A DNA stretch of 64,000 nt from Lachnospiraceae bacterium oral taxon 096 (GTDB lineage: Bacteria; Bacillota; Clostridia; Lachnospirales; Lachnospiraceae), in the NCBI GenBank assembly GCA_018141845.1, contig CP073340.1, positions 413,001-477,000 of the forward strand. The letters are read 5' to 3'. Shown one piece after another: positions 55,822 to 64,000 of the stretch. The translations under genes were made by a program, and so were the position numbers. The notes beneath the pieces were generated by a model, which was not told the DNA's origin, made no database searches, and saw nothing but the letters and a program-made list of their open reading frames with translations. Each line of letters begins with the position of its first letter. The first letter of the stretch is position 1.

Positions 55822-57699
55822 CTATGCCTCTAAATTTGTTTTTACTTTCTGATAGTTATAGGCATTTGAGAGGATAACAACCACAACATCTGGATGATTT
55901 GCAGCCTTAATCTTTTCCTTTGAGAACTTAAGAATTGGCTGACCAGCCTTTACCTTGTCTCCAGTCTCCACAAGGGCATCAAAGCCATCACCATTCATTG
56001 CAACCGTATCTACACCGACATGCAAAAATGCCTCCATACCACCATCGCTCTGTAATCCAATGGCGTGCTTTGTATCAGCCACGAGACTGATCACTCCATC
56101 AAATGGTGCATATAAAACGCCTTCGTCTGGCCAGATACCTACAGTCTCTCCCAAAACTCCAGCTGCAAATGTATCATCTGGAATCTCTGTCTTTGCGACA
56201 ACCTTACCCTTTACAGGTGCAAGAATCTCTCCACCTTCGCAGCTAATTACAGGAGAACCCACATAGTTTTCAAGTTTCTCTTCCTTTTGTTCTGCATCTT
56301 TTTTTGCTGTTCCCTCATCTTCCTTCCAGAAAATCCAAGTGCCAACAAAAGCGATACCACCTGAGATCGCAAGAATAATCGTATATACAGCTGGATTATT
56401 GATGGTCAAATATCCTGGTAGACCAGTAACACCATAGGCTGTCGCACCAATCTTTGAAATTGCAGCGAAGAACGCACCAATGGCACCACCGACCATACCA
56501 CAAATAAATGGCTTAAAGAAACGCATATTGACACCAAAGATAGCTGGCTCTGTAATACCAAGTGCTGCTGACATAGAAGATGGTACAGCAACAACCTTTG
56601 TCTTTTGCTTTGCAGCCTTTAAACCAACTGCAAGGCAGGCACCAAACTGTGCAAAGTTTGCTGCAGAAGCCACTGGCATCCAAGTGTTTAATTGTCCAGG
56701 CACTGCAAGCATACCTGCCTCAATAACATTGTACATATGATGGAGACCCATAACTACCGTTACTGGATAGAGTGCACCCATGGCCATCGCACCAATTGGA
56801 TTTCTTACCAAAATCTTTGCCGCTGCAAGGATGTAAGTTTCTGCTGTTGAAAAAATTGGTCCAACAACAGTAAATGTAATCAGTGTAGTTACTAATACTG
56901 TACAAAGTGGTGTAATAAAGAGGTCAAACATCTCTGGCACACGCTTATGCAAGAATTTCTCAATCTGACACATACACCAAACAGAAATAATAACGGGAAT
57001 AACATGGCCTTGATAACCCAATTGGTTAATCTGACCTAAGGTATAAGTTGATGTAATCTTGATATGTCCAAACAAGTACCAAACCTTATATCCATCTGCT
57101 GCATTCCAACCATTGGTCAAGTTCGTATGAATCATACAAAGACCAATAACGGCACCAAGGAATACATTTCCACCAAATACTCTCGCTGCTGAAATTGCTA
57201 CAACTACTGGCAAATATGCAAATGTGGTGTTAGAAACCATATCAAGGAACTGGTACCAATCTGTATTTGCAAATCCAAGACCTGGAATCTTTCCCAGAGC
57301 TTCGACCAGACCCATCATCAAACCAGAAGCCACGATAGCTGGCAAAATTGGAACAAATACATCGCCCAATGCCTTAATCAGTCTTCGCCACAACGGTGCA
57401 CTTGCCGCTGCCGCCGCCTTTACATCATCTTTTGTTGCTGCTGTCATGCCTGTCACAGCCAAGAATTCGTCGTATACTTTGTTGACTGTACCTGTACCAA
57501 TAATCAACTGTAGCTGACCATTGGACTCAAAAATTCCCTGCACCCCTTCCACTTCATCGAGTGCTTCCTTGTTGACTTTGCTGTTATCTTTAATAACGAG
57601 TCGAAGTCTCGTTGCACAATGTGCTGCCTGTGCGACATTGTCTCGTCCACCAATAAGACCAACAATTTCTTCCGCACACTTTCTGTAATTCAGTGCCAT
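55822..57699 (-). CDS. PTS EIIBCA permease, beta-glucoside/sucrose family
   Basis: The 625-residue protein imports and phosphorylates a disaccharide or glucoside. Domain order is B-C-A: the EIIB phosphocysteine is in AAHCATRLRL (about residue 28), a membrane EIIC domain spans about 105-460 with GLMMGLVEALGKIPG and MGLHHMYNVIEAG, and the EIIA domain (about 480-625) has the phosphohistidine in AFLHVGVDTVAMNGDGF. The family includes sucrose, trehalose and beta-glucoside permeases. The linked amylosucrase and LacI regulator favour sucrose. The neighbouring HAD and GH13 genes on the same strand probably belong to the same unit. Confidence 0.9.
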   Translation of the reverse strand: MALNYRKCAEEIVGLIGGRDNVAQAAHCATRLRLVIKDNSKVNKEALDEVEGVQGIFESNGQLQLIIGTGTVNKVYDEFLAVTGMTAATKDDVKAAAAASAPLWRRLIKALGDVFVPILPAIVASGLMMGLVEALGKIPGLGFANTDWYQFLDMVSNTTFAYLPVVVAISAARVFGGNVFLGAVIGLCMIHTNLTNGWNAADGYKVWYLFGHIKITSTYTLGQINQLGYQGHVIPVIISVWCMCQIEKFLHKRVPEMFDLFITPLCTVLVTTLITFTVVGPIFSTAETYILAAAKILVRNPIGAMAMGALYPVTVVMGLHHMYNVIEAGMLAVPGQLNTWMPVASAANFAQFGACLAVGLKAAKQKTKVVAVPSSMSAALGITEPAIFGVNMRFFKPFICGMVGGAIGAFFAAISKIGATAYGVTGLPGYLTINNPAVYTIILAISGGIAFVGTWIFWKEDEGTAKKDAEQKEEKLENYVGSPVISCEGGEILAPVKGKVVAKTEIPDDTFAAGVLGETVGIWPDEGVLYAPFDGVISLVADTKHAIGLQSDGGMEAFLHVGVDTVAMNGDGFDALVETGDKVKAGQPILKFSKEKIKAANHPDVVVVILSNAYNYQKVKTNLEA

Positions 57700-57760
57700 T
57701 GTTCTACCCCTTCTAAAATTTTTTTATTAATATAACTTTCTATACCTTGAAAGTAATATC

Positions 57761-58582
57761 TTAAATTAAACCAAATTTTTCAAATGCTTTGTAGATTCCA
57801 TCGTCGGTCACTGACGGACAAATATAGTCGGCATAGGTCTTCAATGTCTCAGAGCCATTCTCCATACACACTGCTGTTCCCACAGTTTCAAGCATCTCTA
57901 CATCATTCATTCCATCACCAAACCCAAAGGTATCAGAAAGTGGAACATTCAAATACTCTGCAATCTTTTGAATGCCTCTTCCCTTATCAAATTGGCGATT
58001 GACTAATTCGCCATTGACACAACCATGGGCTGGAACATCTTGAATGACAAATTGAAAGTCCTTTTCCAGTGCCTGTCTACACTCATCAATCTGTTGCTCC
58101 TGCCTGGCCATAATCACAACTTTATAAATTGGCTGTCCATCATATTGAGACATTGGCTTGATGCCAAGATTTTCAGAGAGTGCTTTTCTCCAGCGCTCAA
58201 TCTCCGAATTTCCGCCCTCTGTGCCGTCCAAAAGTTCTTTCAAATCCTCATCGCCGAAAGAGCCATCCTTACCTTCAATCGTACAAAACACACCTTTTTT
58301 ATGAAGAAGCTCAAGTGCTGTATCTAGCTGCTCCTTCCTCATTGGAATATCAACAATGACCTTGTCCTTATAAGTGACATAACCACCAGAACTGCCTACA
58401 ACACCATCAAATCCATAGACAAGAAGTGGCTTTAGCATATCTAAATTTCTTCCTGTGCAAAGAAATACCTTATGACCATTTTTTTGTGCCCTGCGAATGG
58501 CCTCCAGTGCACTGTCTGGCGGGACATTGGTTCCTGCCGGTGTCAAGGTTCCATCAATATCTAAAAAGATTAACTTTTCCAT
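57761..58582 (-). CDS. Cof-type HAD phosphatase in the sucrose-like operon
   Basis: The 273-residue HAD phosphatase has FLDIDGTLTPAG (motif I, residues 6-17), CTGRNLDML (motif II) and GFGDGMNDVEML (motif IV). It has a C2-type cap. Cof-type enzymes dephosphorylate sugar phosphates and other metabolites. It sits between an amylosucrase-like gene (8-bp gap) and a PTS permease gene (61-bp gap), so a phosphorylated product of the permease is a plausible substrate. This is inference from position. It is not closely similar to the HAD protein at 5377-6180. Confidence 0.86.
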   Translation of the reverse strand: MEKLIFLDIDGTLTPAGTNVPPDSALEAIRRAQKNGHKVFLCTGRNLDMLKPLLVYGFDGVVGSSGGYVTYKDKVIVDIPMRKEQLDTALELLHKKGVFCTIEGKDGSFGDEDLKELLDGTEGGNSEIERWRKALSENLGIKPMSQYDGQPIYKVVIMARQEQQIDECRQALEKDFQFVIQDVPAHGCVNGELVNRQFDKGRGIQKIAEYLNVPLSDTFGFGDGMNDVEMLETVGTAVCMENGSETLKTYADYICPSVTDDGIYKAFEKFGLI

Positions 58583-58590
58583 AATTCCCC

Positions 58591-60429
58591 CTATTTAAAC
58601 TTTGTCACCAACCACACAAAGTCATGATTTGGAATTTCAACTGCCTTAGCTTCTCTCTTTTTATTGGTCAACATATCCTTATAATCTTCTGGCTCATCAA
58701 TCCAAGCAGTTTGATAAAATGGACTAAAGTTAAAGAGTGCAATCAACTTCTCACCCTTATAATATCTTCCAATGCCAAGTACTGCGTCATTATAGGTTTC
58801 CACAATCCAAGTATCCGCTGCTCCATCAAATACACTGTGCTTACTTCTTAACTTCTCCAGCTTTTGAATGGCCTTAAAAATTCTTCCTTCTCTGCTCTTT
58901 GTCTGCTTTCTCTTCTTTGCCTCATCCCAACGGAAATCTCCTCTGTGCAAATATCGAGAATCATCCCATTTCAGTGGATTCTCGTGATAGCTATAATCAT
59001 TGAGCTGACCAATTTCATCTCCCGAATAGAGCACTGGAATGCCCGATTGTGTGAGCAAGAAGGCATGTAACATAATATCTAGACGAATAGCACGGTCTAA
59101 TTTTTCTGTATCCCTTTCATACTCTGCTGCCTCAATTCCACAAAGAGATGCCGTTGTTCCACAAAGTCTTGCATCACCAAGTCTAGGGTCATCATTATAT
59201 AGCTCTCCTCTTGCATCTGAATAATCAGTATATCCTCTAAAGTAAGCATTTAAAAATCTCTTGTGCTCCACCTCATCTACACCAAATTGCTTGAGGAAAT
59301 TGTAATCGAGTCCCCAACCAATATCGTCGTGGCAACGCAAATAATTTAAGAAGACATACTGCTTTGGAAGTGAAAACACCTGTCCGAGCTGATGCTTCAT
59401 CAATCGCACATCATGTGTGGCCAATGTATGCCATGTCGTTGCCATTGTCGTTACATTATAAAGCATATTGCACTCTGGCTTTTCTACGGTTCCAAAATAT
59501 GGAACAACCTTACTTGGTCCCATAACCACTTCACCGAGAAGGAGAGTTCCTGGACAAACAATCTCTGTTGCAATTCTCATAATGCGAACAAGGGTATGAA
59601 CCTGTGGAAGATTTCGACATGAAGTTCCCAATGTCTTCCAAATATATGGAACTGCATCCAGTCGAATAACATCCACACCATGGTTGCACAAATTGAGCAT
59701 ATTGGCCATCATATCATTAAATACTACTGGATTGGCATAATTTAAATCCCATTGATATGGATAGAATGTCGTCATCACAACCTTTCCAACCTCTGGGCAC
59801 CAACTAAAGTTTCCTGGTGCTGTCTGTGGAAATACTTGTGGAACGGTTTCCTCAAAGGCATTTGGAATATTCCAATTGTCAAAAAAGAAGTATCTCTTTT
59901 GATACTCATAATCCCCTGCTTTTGCCTTTCTCGCCCACTCGTGATCTTCTGATGTGTGATTCATTACAAAGTCAAGGCAAAGGCTTACATTATTGGCATG
60001 ACATTCCCTAGCTAAGTCAGCCAAATCCTCCATTGTACCCAACTTTGGATCAACTTTTCTAAAATCCGATACCGCATAGCCACCATCTGATCTTCCCTCT
60101 GGACTCTCCAAAAGTGGCATCAAATGAAGATAATTTACACCTGATTCCTTGATATATCCCAAATTTTCCTTGACACCCTTTAAATTCTTAGCAAAGCAAT
60201 TCGTATACATGAGCATTCCGAGCATATCATTGCCCTTAAACCAGTCCGGTGAAGCCTCTCGGATTAAATCCAACTCCTTCAATGCATCTTCTCTCTCTGT
60301 ATAATAATCCTTCAATACTTTCATAAAATAGTCAAAGGCCTGTGTATCATTATTATAGAGCTCGCAATAGAGCCACTTTAATTCATCATAGTATCTCGCC
60401 AAGCGCTGATCAAAAACTTCTTCTCTCAT
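58591..60429 (-). CDS. Amylosucrase-like GH13 enzyme
   Basis: The 612-residue protein matches the amylosucrase group (GH13_4), which polymerises glucose from sucrose into alpha-1,4-glucan and releases fructose. Conserved pieces are SDGGYAVSDFRKVDPKLGTM, DFVMNHTSEDHEWA, GVDVIRLDAVPYIWKTLGTSC (nucleophile Asp), LLLGEVVMGP (acid/base Glu), YLRCHDDIGWGLDYN and SGIPVLYSGDEIGQLNDY. The HDDIGW motif and N-terminal helical domain are typical of amylosucrases, as opposed to hydrolases. There is no signal peptide. It is the first gene behind the operator and promoter at 60487-60525. Sucrose hydrolase activity remains an alternative. Confidence 0.85.
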   Translation of the reverse strand: MREEVFDQRLARYYDELKWLYCELYNNDTQAFDYFMKVLKDYYTEREDALKELDLIREASPDWFKGNDMLGMLMYTNCFAKNLKGVKENLGYIKESGVNYLHLMPLLESPEGRSDGGYAVSDFRKVDPKLGTMEDLADLARECHANNVSLCLDFVMNHTSEDHEWARKAKAGDYEYQKRYFFFDNWNIPNAFEETVPQVFPQTAPGNFSWCPEVGKVVMTTFYPYQWDLNYANPVVFNDMMANMLNLCNHGVDVIRLDAVPYIWKTLGTSCRNLPQVHTLVRIMRIATEIVCPGTLLLGEVVMGPSKVVPYFGTVEKPECNMLYNVTTMATTWHTLATHDVRLMKHQLGQVFSLPKQYVFLNYLRCHDDIGWGLDYNFLKQFGVDEVEHKRFLNAYFRGYTDYSDARGELYNDDPRLGDARLCGTTASLCGIEAAEYERDTEKLDRAIRLDIMLHAFLLTQSGIPVLYSGDEIGQLNDYSYHENPLKWDDSRYLHRGDFRWDEAKKRKQTKSREGRIFKAIQKLEKLRSKHSVFDGAADTWIVETYNDAVLGIGRYYKGEKLIALFNFSPFYQTAWIDEPEDYKDMLTNKKREAKAVEIPNHDFVWLVTKFK

Positions 60430-60486
60430 GTTGTCTCCTTTATATATGGCATCGGTTCCAGTATTTTATACAAACAATTCTTGTTA

Positions 60487-60525
60487 ATTATAAGCCAATT
60501 CCTTTATTTGTGCAATCAATTGCAC
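60487..60525 (-). promoter_or_regulatory. Promoter and LacI-type operator of the amylosucrase-PTS unit
   Basis: On the minus strand TTGCAC (60510-60515) and TATAAT (60487-60492) are exactly 17 bp apart. The -35 box is part of an inverted repeat GTGCAAT-CA-ATTGCAC at 60510-60525, so a bound repressor would block RNA polymerase. A second partial site, ATTGCAAT, lies at 60536-60543. The LacI-family gene next door is the likely regulator. Confidence 0.75.
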
Positions 60526-60599
60526 TTTCAAACTAATTGCAATACTATACAAATTTTTTTTCTTAAATTGTGCAGTTTGCCAGCCTTCCACACAATTTA

Positions 60600-60633
60600 A
60601 AATTCCCAGATAGACAATTCTATCTGGGAATTT
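60600..60633 (-). terminator. Terminator of the LacI-family regulator gene
   Basis: AAATTCCCAGATAGA and TCTATCTGGGAATTT form a near-perfect hairpin just after the stop at 60642. Confidence 0.85.
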
Positions 60634-60641
60634 CATCACCC

Positions 60642-61640
60642 CTATGAGCTAAGCTCCAACTCTCTATGCGTCTGCCTTCCGACAACTTTACAACTCATCT
60701 TAATTTCTCGCACTACCATTTCTTCTCCAGAAATCATATTGAGCAAGAGTTTCGCCGCCTCCATGCCACCAGTCTTGTAGTAATAGTGTATTGAAGTTAA
60801 CTCTGGTGTACTCATCATTCCCATATGGCTATCGCCCATGCCCGCAATCTGAATATCTTGAGGGATATTCATGCCAAGCTCTCTAATTCTTTTAATTGCC
60901 CCAAGAGCAATATTATCTGTTGCACAGACAATGGTATCCACATCTGGAACTTCCTGTAAAATTTTCCCTGCCTGCTCGTATCCAGCCTCTAGACTGTAAT
61001 CTGCTTCCTTTGTAATAATCCGATTTGTATCGATGTTGTTCTCTCTTGATGCGGTCATAAACCCATCATAGCGATTTTTTCCCGTTGCACGATCCTTATT
61101 GCTCACTCCAATATAAGCAATTTTTCTTGCTGTCTTTACCATTAAATCCGTCAGTGATTTTGCCGCATCAAAATCATCATAATATACACATGGAGAACCT
61201 TCTAGTTGCTGTGCTAATACCACCACGGGCACCTCAGATTCTTCAATGGTGATTCTATGCTGCTTTGACAACACCGTACCAAGCAAAATAATTCCGTCCA
61301 CATTGTACTCTTTCAATGCATTCAAATAAGTCAACTCTTCTTTAGAATTGTTCGCAGTGTCAGCAAGCAGTAGTTTAAATCCTTTTTTCTTTAAAATACT
61401 GCCAATACCCTCGACCATTCTGCTGACAGATTCAGAACTGATTTTTGGAATAATTACCCCAATCATTCCTGTTCGCTTTGTTCTGAGTGTCCTAGCCTGA
61501 CTCGATGGCTTATAGCCTGTTTCTTCAATAATTCTCTTAATGTTTTCTCTCTTGTCTGAGCTAACATATCCATCGTTTAAGTATCTGGATACCGTTGCCT
61601 TTGATACACCCGCTAAGCGGGCAATGTCACTGATGTTCAT
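60642..61640 (-). CDS. LacI-family repressor (ScrR-like)
   Basis: The 332-residue regulator has the N-terminal LacI helix-turn-helix (MNISDIARLAGVSKATVSRYLNDG) with the hinge helix (SSQARTLRTKRTGMIGV) and the periplasmic-binding-protein-like sugar domain. It lies directly upstream of the amylosucrase-HAD-PTS unit on the same strand and most likely controls it through the operator at 60510-60525. The pattern resembles sucrose repressors ScrR of Firmicutes. It starts 38 bp after the spoVG stop, so it may also be transcribed from the glg side. GAGGAAGA precedes the ATG. Confidence 0.88.
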   Translation of the reverse strand: MNISDIARLAGVSKATVSRYLNDGYVSSDKRENIKRIIEETGYKPSSQARTLRTKRTGMIGVIIPKISSESVSRMVEGIGSILKKKGFKLLLADTANNSKEELTYLNALKEYNVDGIILLGTVLSKQHRITIEESEVPVVVLAQQLEGSPCVYYDDFDAAKSLTDLMVKTARKIAYIGVSNKDRATGKNRYDGFMTASRENNIDTNRIITKEADYSLEAGYEQAGKILQEVPDVDTIVCATDNIALGAIKRIRELGMNIPQDIQIAGMGDSHMGMMSTPELTSIHYYYKTGGMEAAKLLLNMISGEEMVVREIKMSCKVVGRQTHRELELSS

Positions 61641-61678
61641 ATTCTGTCTTCCTCTTTAGCCTACCTCATTGCTACCAC

Positions 61679-61948
61679 TCAGTGTCTCTCGTCCAAAAGA
61701 TCCTCCTCATATTTTTCTAATACAATCTTTTGAATTTTTTCCCTTGTTTCTGTATTAATTGGATGAGCAATATCTCGATACTCCCCATCTGATGCAAGTC
61801 GACTTGGCATGGCAATAAATAGCCCCTTTTCACCCTCAATAATCTTGATGTCATGTACAACAAATTCTCCCTCGATGGTAATAGAAACGACGGCTCTCAT
61901 CTTTCCTTCCTTGTCAATTCTGCGGATTCTGACATCAGTAATTTCCAA
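61679..61948 (-). CDS. spoVG: Septation regulator SpoVG
   Basis: The 89-residue RNA/DNA-binding regulator begins [25 protein letters not shown] and has the conserved [21 protein letters not shown]. Although named for sporulation, SpoVG is broad in Firmicutes and controls metabolism and wall processes. It lies 27 bp after glgD and 38 bp before the LacI-family gene on the same strand, an unusual setting between storage and sucrose genes. Confidence 0.95.
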   Translation of the reverse strand: MEITDVRIRRIDKEGKMRAVVSITIEGEFVVHDIKIIEGEKGLFIAMPSRLASDGEYRDIAHPINTETREKIQKIVLEKYEEDLLDERH

Positions 61949-61975
61949 TACTCTTCCTCCTCCCTATATTCAATC

Positions 61976-63112
61976 CTATATTGATTCTGGATAGCGTAAA
62001 CTCTTTTCCACCACTACCCTAACCTTACCTGGTTCACCAATATACGAAGAATCTCTACCAATTGTATCTCGGCTCTCCACGATACAATTCTCAATGACAC
62101 AATTTTCTCCAATGATGACATCATTTAAAATGATAGAATTTCGAATGACACATCCCTTTCCAATATTAACTTTTTGGAAAATAACAGAATTTTCTACTGT
62201 TCCTTCAATAATGCATCCGCTAGAAATTAAGGAATTTTTTACAACTGCCCCTGGATTGTACTTTGCTGGTGGCAAATCGCCTGACTTTGAAAAGATTGGT
62301 GGTGCACTCTTAAGGAAATAGTCTCTCACATCCTTCTTTAAAAAATCCATATTGGCTTCATAGTAGGATTGATTGGTTGCAATATTTTTCCAATATCCTT
62401 CAAGCATATAGGACTGAATCTTTTTGACTTCCATATATCTCATCACAATGTCAGCCACAAAATCCCTTCGTCCTTCCATCACGCTCTTTTTTAGCAAATC
62501 AATCAATAATCTTCTTCGAATAACATAGATGCCACAGGAGACAATATTGGACTTTGGCTTAATTGGCTTTTCTTGGAAACCAACAATTCTTCCCGTCTCA
62601 TCGATATTGACCACACCAAATCGCTTGAGCTCTTCTTCGCTTACATCCATTCTCTTGCATACAACGGTGACATCCGCCATCTCATCGATGTGATAGCTAA
62701 CCACTTTTTCGTAGTCTAATTTATATACGCCATCACCAGCTGCAATCACCACATAGGCCTCGTGGGAGCGTTCTAAGTAGGTAATATTTTGATACAATGC
62801 GTCAATAGTTCCCTTATACCAATCGGCATTTGATGGTGTAATGGTTGGAGTAAAGACAAATAATCCTCCTTGCTTTCGTCCAAAATCCCACCACTTTGAA
62901 GAATTCAGATGCTCATTGAGAGATCTTGAATTATACTGTGTAAACACTGCAACTTTTTGAATTCTTGAGTTACTCATATTACTCAAAGCAAAATCAATGC
63001 TTCGATAACTTCCCGCAATCGGCATTGCAGAGATTGCTCGCTTATCAGACAAAACCTCCATTCTCCTTGAGTTTCCACCAGCCAAGATAATTCCAATTGT
63101 TCTTCTCACCAT
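61976..63112 (-). CDS. glgD: GlgD subunit of ADP-glucose pyrophosphorylase
   Basis: GlgD pairs with GlgC to make ADP-glucose for glycogen synthesis and is mainly regulatory. The 378-residue protein has the nucleotidyltransferase N-terminus (IILAGGNSRRMEVLSDKRAISAMPIAG) and a left-handed beta-helix C-terminus. Compared with GlgC the catalytic signature is degenerate, as usual for GlgD. It shares one base with the glgC stop. Confidence 0.93.
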   Translation of the reverse strand: MVRRTIGIILAGGNSRRMEVLSDKRAISAMPIAGSYRSIDFALSNMSNSRIQKVAVFTQYNSRSLNEHLNSSKWWDFGRKQGGLFVFTPTITPSNADWYKGTIDALYQNITYLERSHEAYVVIAAGDGVYKLDYEKVVSYHIDEMADVTVVCKRMDVSEEELKRFGVVNIDETGRIVGFQEKPIKPKSNIVSCGIYVIRRRLLIDLLKKSVMEGRRDFVADIVMRYMEVKKIQSYMLEGYWKNIATNQSYYEANMDFLKKDVRDYFLKSAPPIFSKSGDLPPAKYNPGAVVKNSLISSGCIIEGTVENSVIFQKVNIGKGCVIRNSIILNDVIIGENCVIENCIVESRDTIGRDSSYIGEPGKVRVVVEKSLRYPESI

Positions 63113-64000
63113 TACTCCTCACCTGCCTTTATCACAAAACCACCGCTCTCCAGATAGCCATTTGGATAATCCTTCTCATCTGTCACACCCATAATCGCTA
63201 CATTTCTTCCAATGCTCACACCGCTTGGAATCACACTCTTTTCTCCAATCACAGTCAATTCTGTGTTGTAGACCTTTTTGTCATATTTACTCTCTGCAAA
63301 CTCACCTACACCGATATTGGTTCTCTCTCCAATATGGCATTTCTCAGCAACAATGCAGTGATCAAGTACAGCACCCGGTCCAATCACAACATCATTCATA
63401 ATGATAGAGTCACGCACGACAGCACCCTCTTCAACCACTACACCTACACCAATGACTGAATTCTCTATCCTACCGTAGATTTCTGCTCCCTCACTGATAA
63501 TACTTCTCTCAACTTGTGCATTTTCTCCAATGTATTGTGGGCGAATCGTTTCACTAGAAGTATATACTGGCCAAAAAGTTTCATAGAGATTAAATGCTGG
63601 AACAAGACTAATCAGTTCCATATTTGCTTCCCAATAAGACTGCAATGTTCCCACATCCTTCCAATAGTCATGGAAGGAATAGGCAACCACCTTTTCTCCC
63701 TTGCCAAAGATATAAGGAATCACATGCATACCAAAATCACATCCTGGCTCATCCTTTAAATCAATTAGAGCCTGGCGAAGCACTGGCCAACTAAAAATAT
63801 AAATGCCCATGGATGCCAAATTGCTCTTTGGATTTTCAGGCTTCTCCTCAAACTCCATGATGCGATGTTCTTCATCCGTCACCACAATACCAAATCGCTT
63901 CGCCTCCTCCCAAGGAACAGGCATCACAGCAAGGGTTATAGCGGCATCATGAGCCTTATGAAAATCAAGGACAACTTCATAGTCCATCTTATAAATGTGA
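63112..64000 (-). CDS. glgC: Glucose-1-phosphate adenylyltransferase, cut by right edge
   Basis: GlgC makes ADP-glucose from glucose 1-phosphate and ATP. The visible C-terminal part (about 295 residues) starts inside the catalytic domain at SHIYKMDYEVVLDFH, the second half of the GDHIYKMDY motif, and continues with MEFEEKPENPKSNLASMGIYIF and a beta-helix ending ERTNIGVGEFAESKYDKKVYN. The N-terminus lies beyond 64000. glgD follows with a one-base overlap. Confidence 0.95.
   Translation of the reverse strand, partial: HIYKMDYEVVLDFHKAHDAAITLAVMPVPWEEAKRFGIVVTDEEHRIMEFEEKPENPKSNLASMGIYIFSWPVLRQALIDLKDEPGCDFGMHVIPYIFGKGEKVVAYSFHDYWKDVGTLQSYWEANMELISLVPAFNLYETFWPVYTSSETIRPQYIGENAQVERSIISEGAEIYGRIENSVIGVGVVVEEGAVVRDSIIMNDVVIGPGAVLDHCIVAEKCHIGERTNIGVGEFAESKYDKKVYNTELTVIGEKSVIPSGVSIGRNVAIMGVTDEKDYPNGYLESGGFVIKAGEE

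Overview
The window reads as chromosomal DNA of a low-G+C anaerobic Firmicute, most likely a non-spore-forming member of the Lachnospiraceae. Supporting signs are purine-rich AGGAGG ribosome sites, TTGACA/TATAAT-type promoters, the glgC-glgD pair, oxygen-defence genes typical of anaerobes (superoxide reductase, rubredoxin, PerR), an ATP synthase whose c subunit carries a sodium-type ion site, and a pth-mfd-hup-rqcP-divIC block without the sporulation genes that often sit in it. Most genes lie on the minus strand and are housekeeping or metabolic. The genus is not decided by anything seen here.

Layout, left part (1-25 kb): a type I methyltransferase gene cut by the left edge with a DIP1984-family gene just upstream, whose 5' side was hit by a tnpB-only IS200/IS605-type element (about 2174-3660). 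Then come an rluA-like gene, a GIY-YIG gene, cysE, a HAD phosphatase, an extracytoplasmic trigger-factor-like lipoprotein, an M18 aminopeptidase, an S1-domain protein, PerR, a secreted cell-wall-binding-repeat protein, a TAXI-type TRAP transporter set, a MATE exporter, an NfeD/SPFH pair, an aldehyde dehydrogenase, an AlgI/AlgJ-like polysaccharide acetylation pair, a CPBP protease and a complete tnpA-tnpB IS200/IS605 element (about 23234-25012).

Middle part (25-44.9 kb): an unexplained 230-bp spacer, a sodium-dependent SNF transporter, a 55-residue cysteine-rich protein behind a promoter whose spacer is a TA repeat, and a chimeric IS1182-type island (27060-29260). In this island, the two ends of a transposase gene and perfect 16-bp terminal repeats enclose pieces of two tyrosine recombinases, the tail of a C39-like peptidase and an intact membrane-anchored protein. 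Next are dtd, greA, the full F-type ATP synthase operon, rubredoxin/superoxide reductase, mscL, an aquaporin, two tRNA-Gly genes and an apparently intact IS1182-type element (39590-41374). An orphan UgpC/MsmK-type ATPase and a PucR-type regulator follow.

Right part (44.9-64 kb): an intracellular neopullulanase-like GH13 enzyme, ftsH-hpt-tilS, divIC, rqcP-hup-mfd-pth, then a carbohydrate block: a PTS EIIBCA permease, a HAD phosphatase and an amylosucrase under a promoter overlapped by a LacI-type operator, the LacI-family repressor, spoVG, glgD and glgC (cut by the right edge). Together this suggests sucrose or a related glucoside feeding intracellular alpha-glucan, with the GH13 enzyme and MsmK-type ATPase serving glucan breakdown and oligosaccharide uptake.

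I did not find a clearly complete, undescribed system. The best leads are the chimeric IS1182 island with its peptidase/membrane-protein cargo, the TA-repeat promoter next to it, the relocated-glutamate TnpB beside the restriction-modification genes, and the PTS-phosphatase-amylosucrase cassette.
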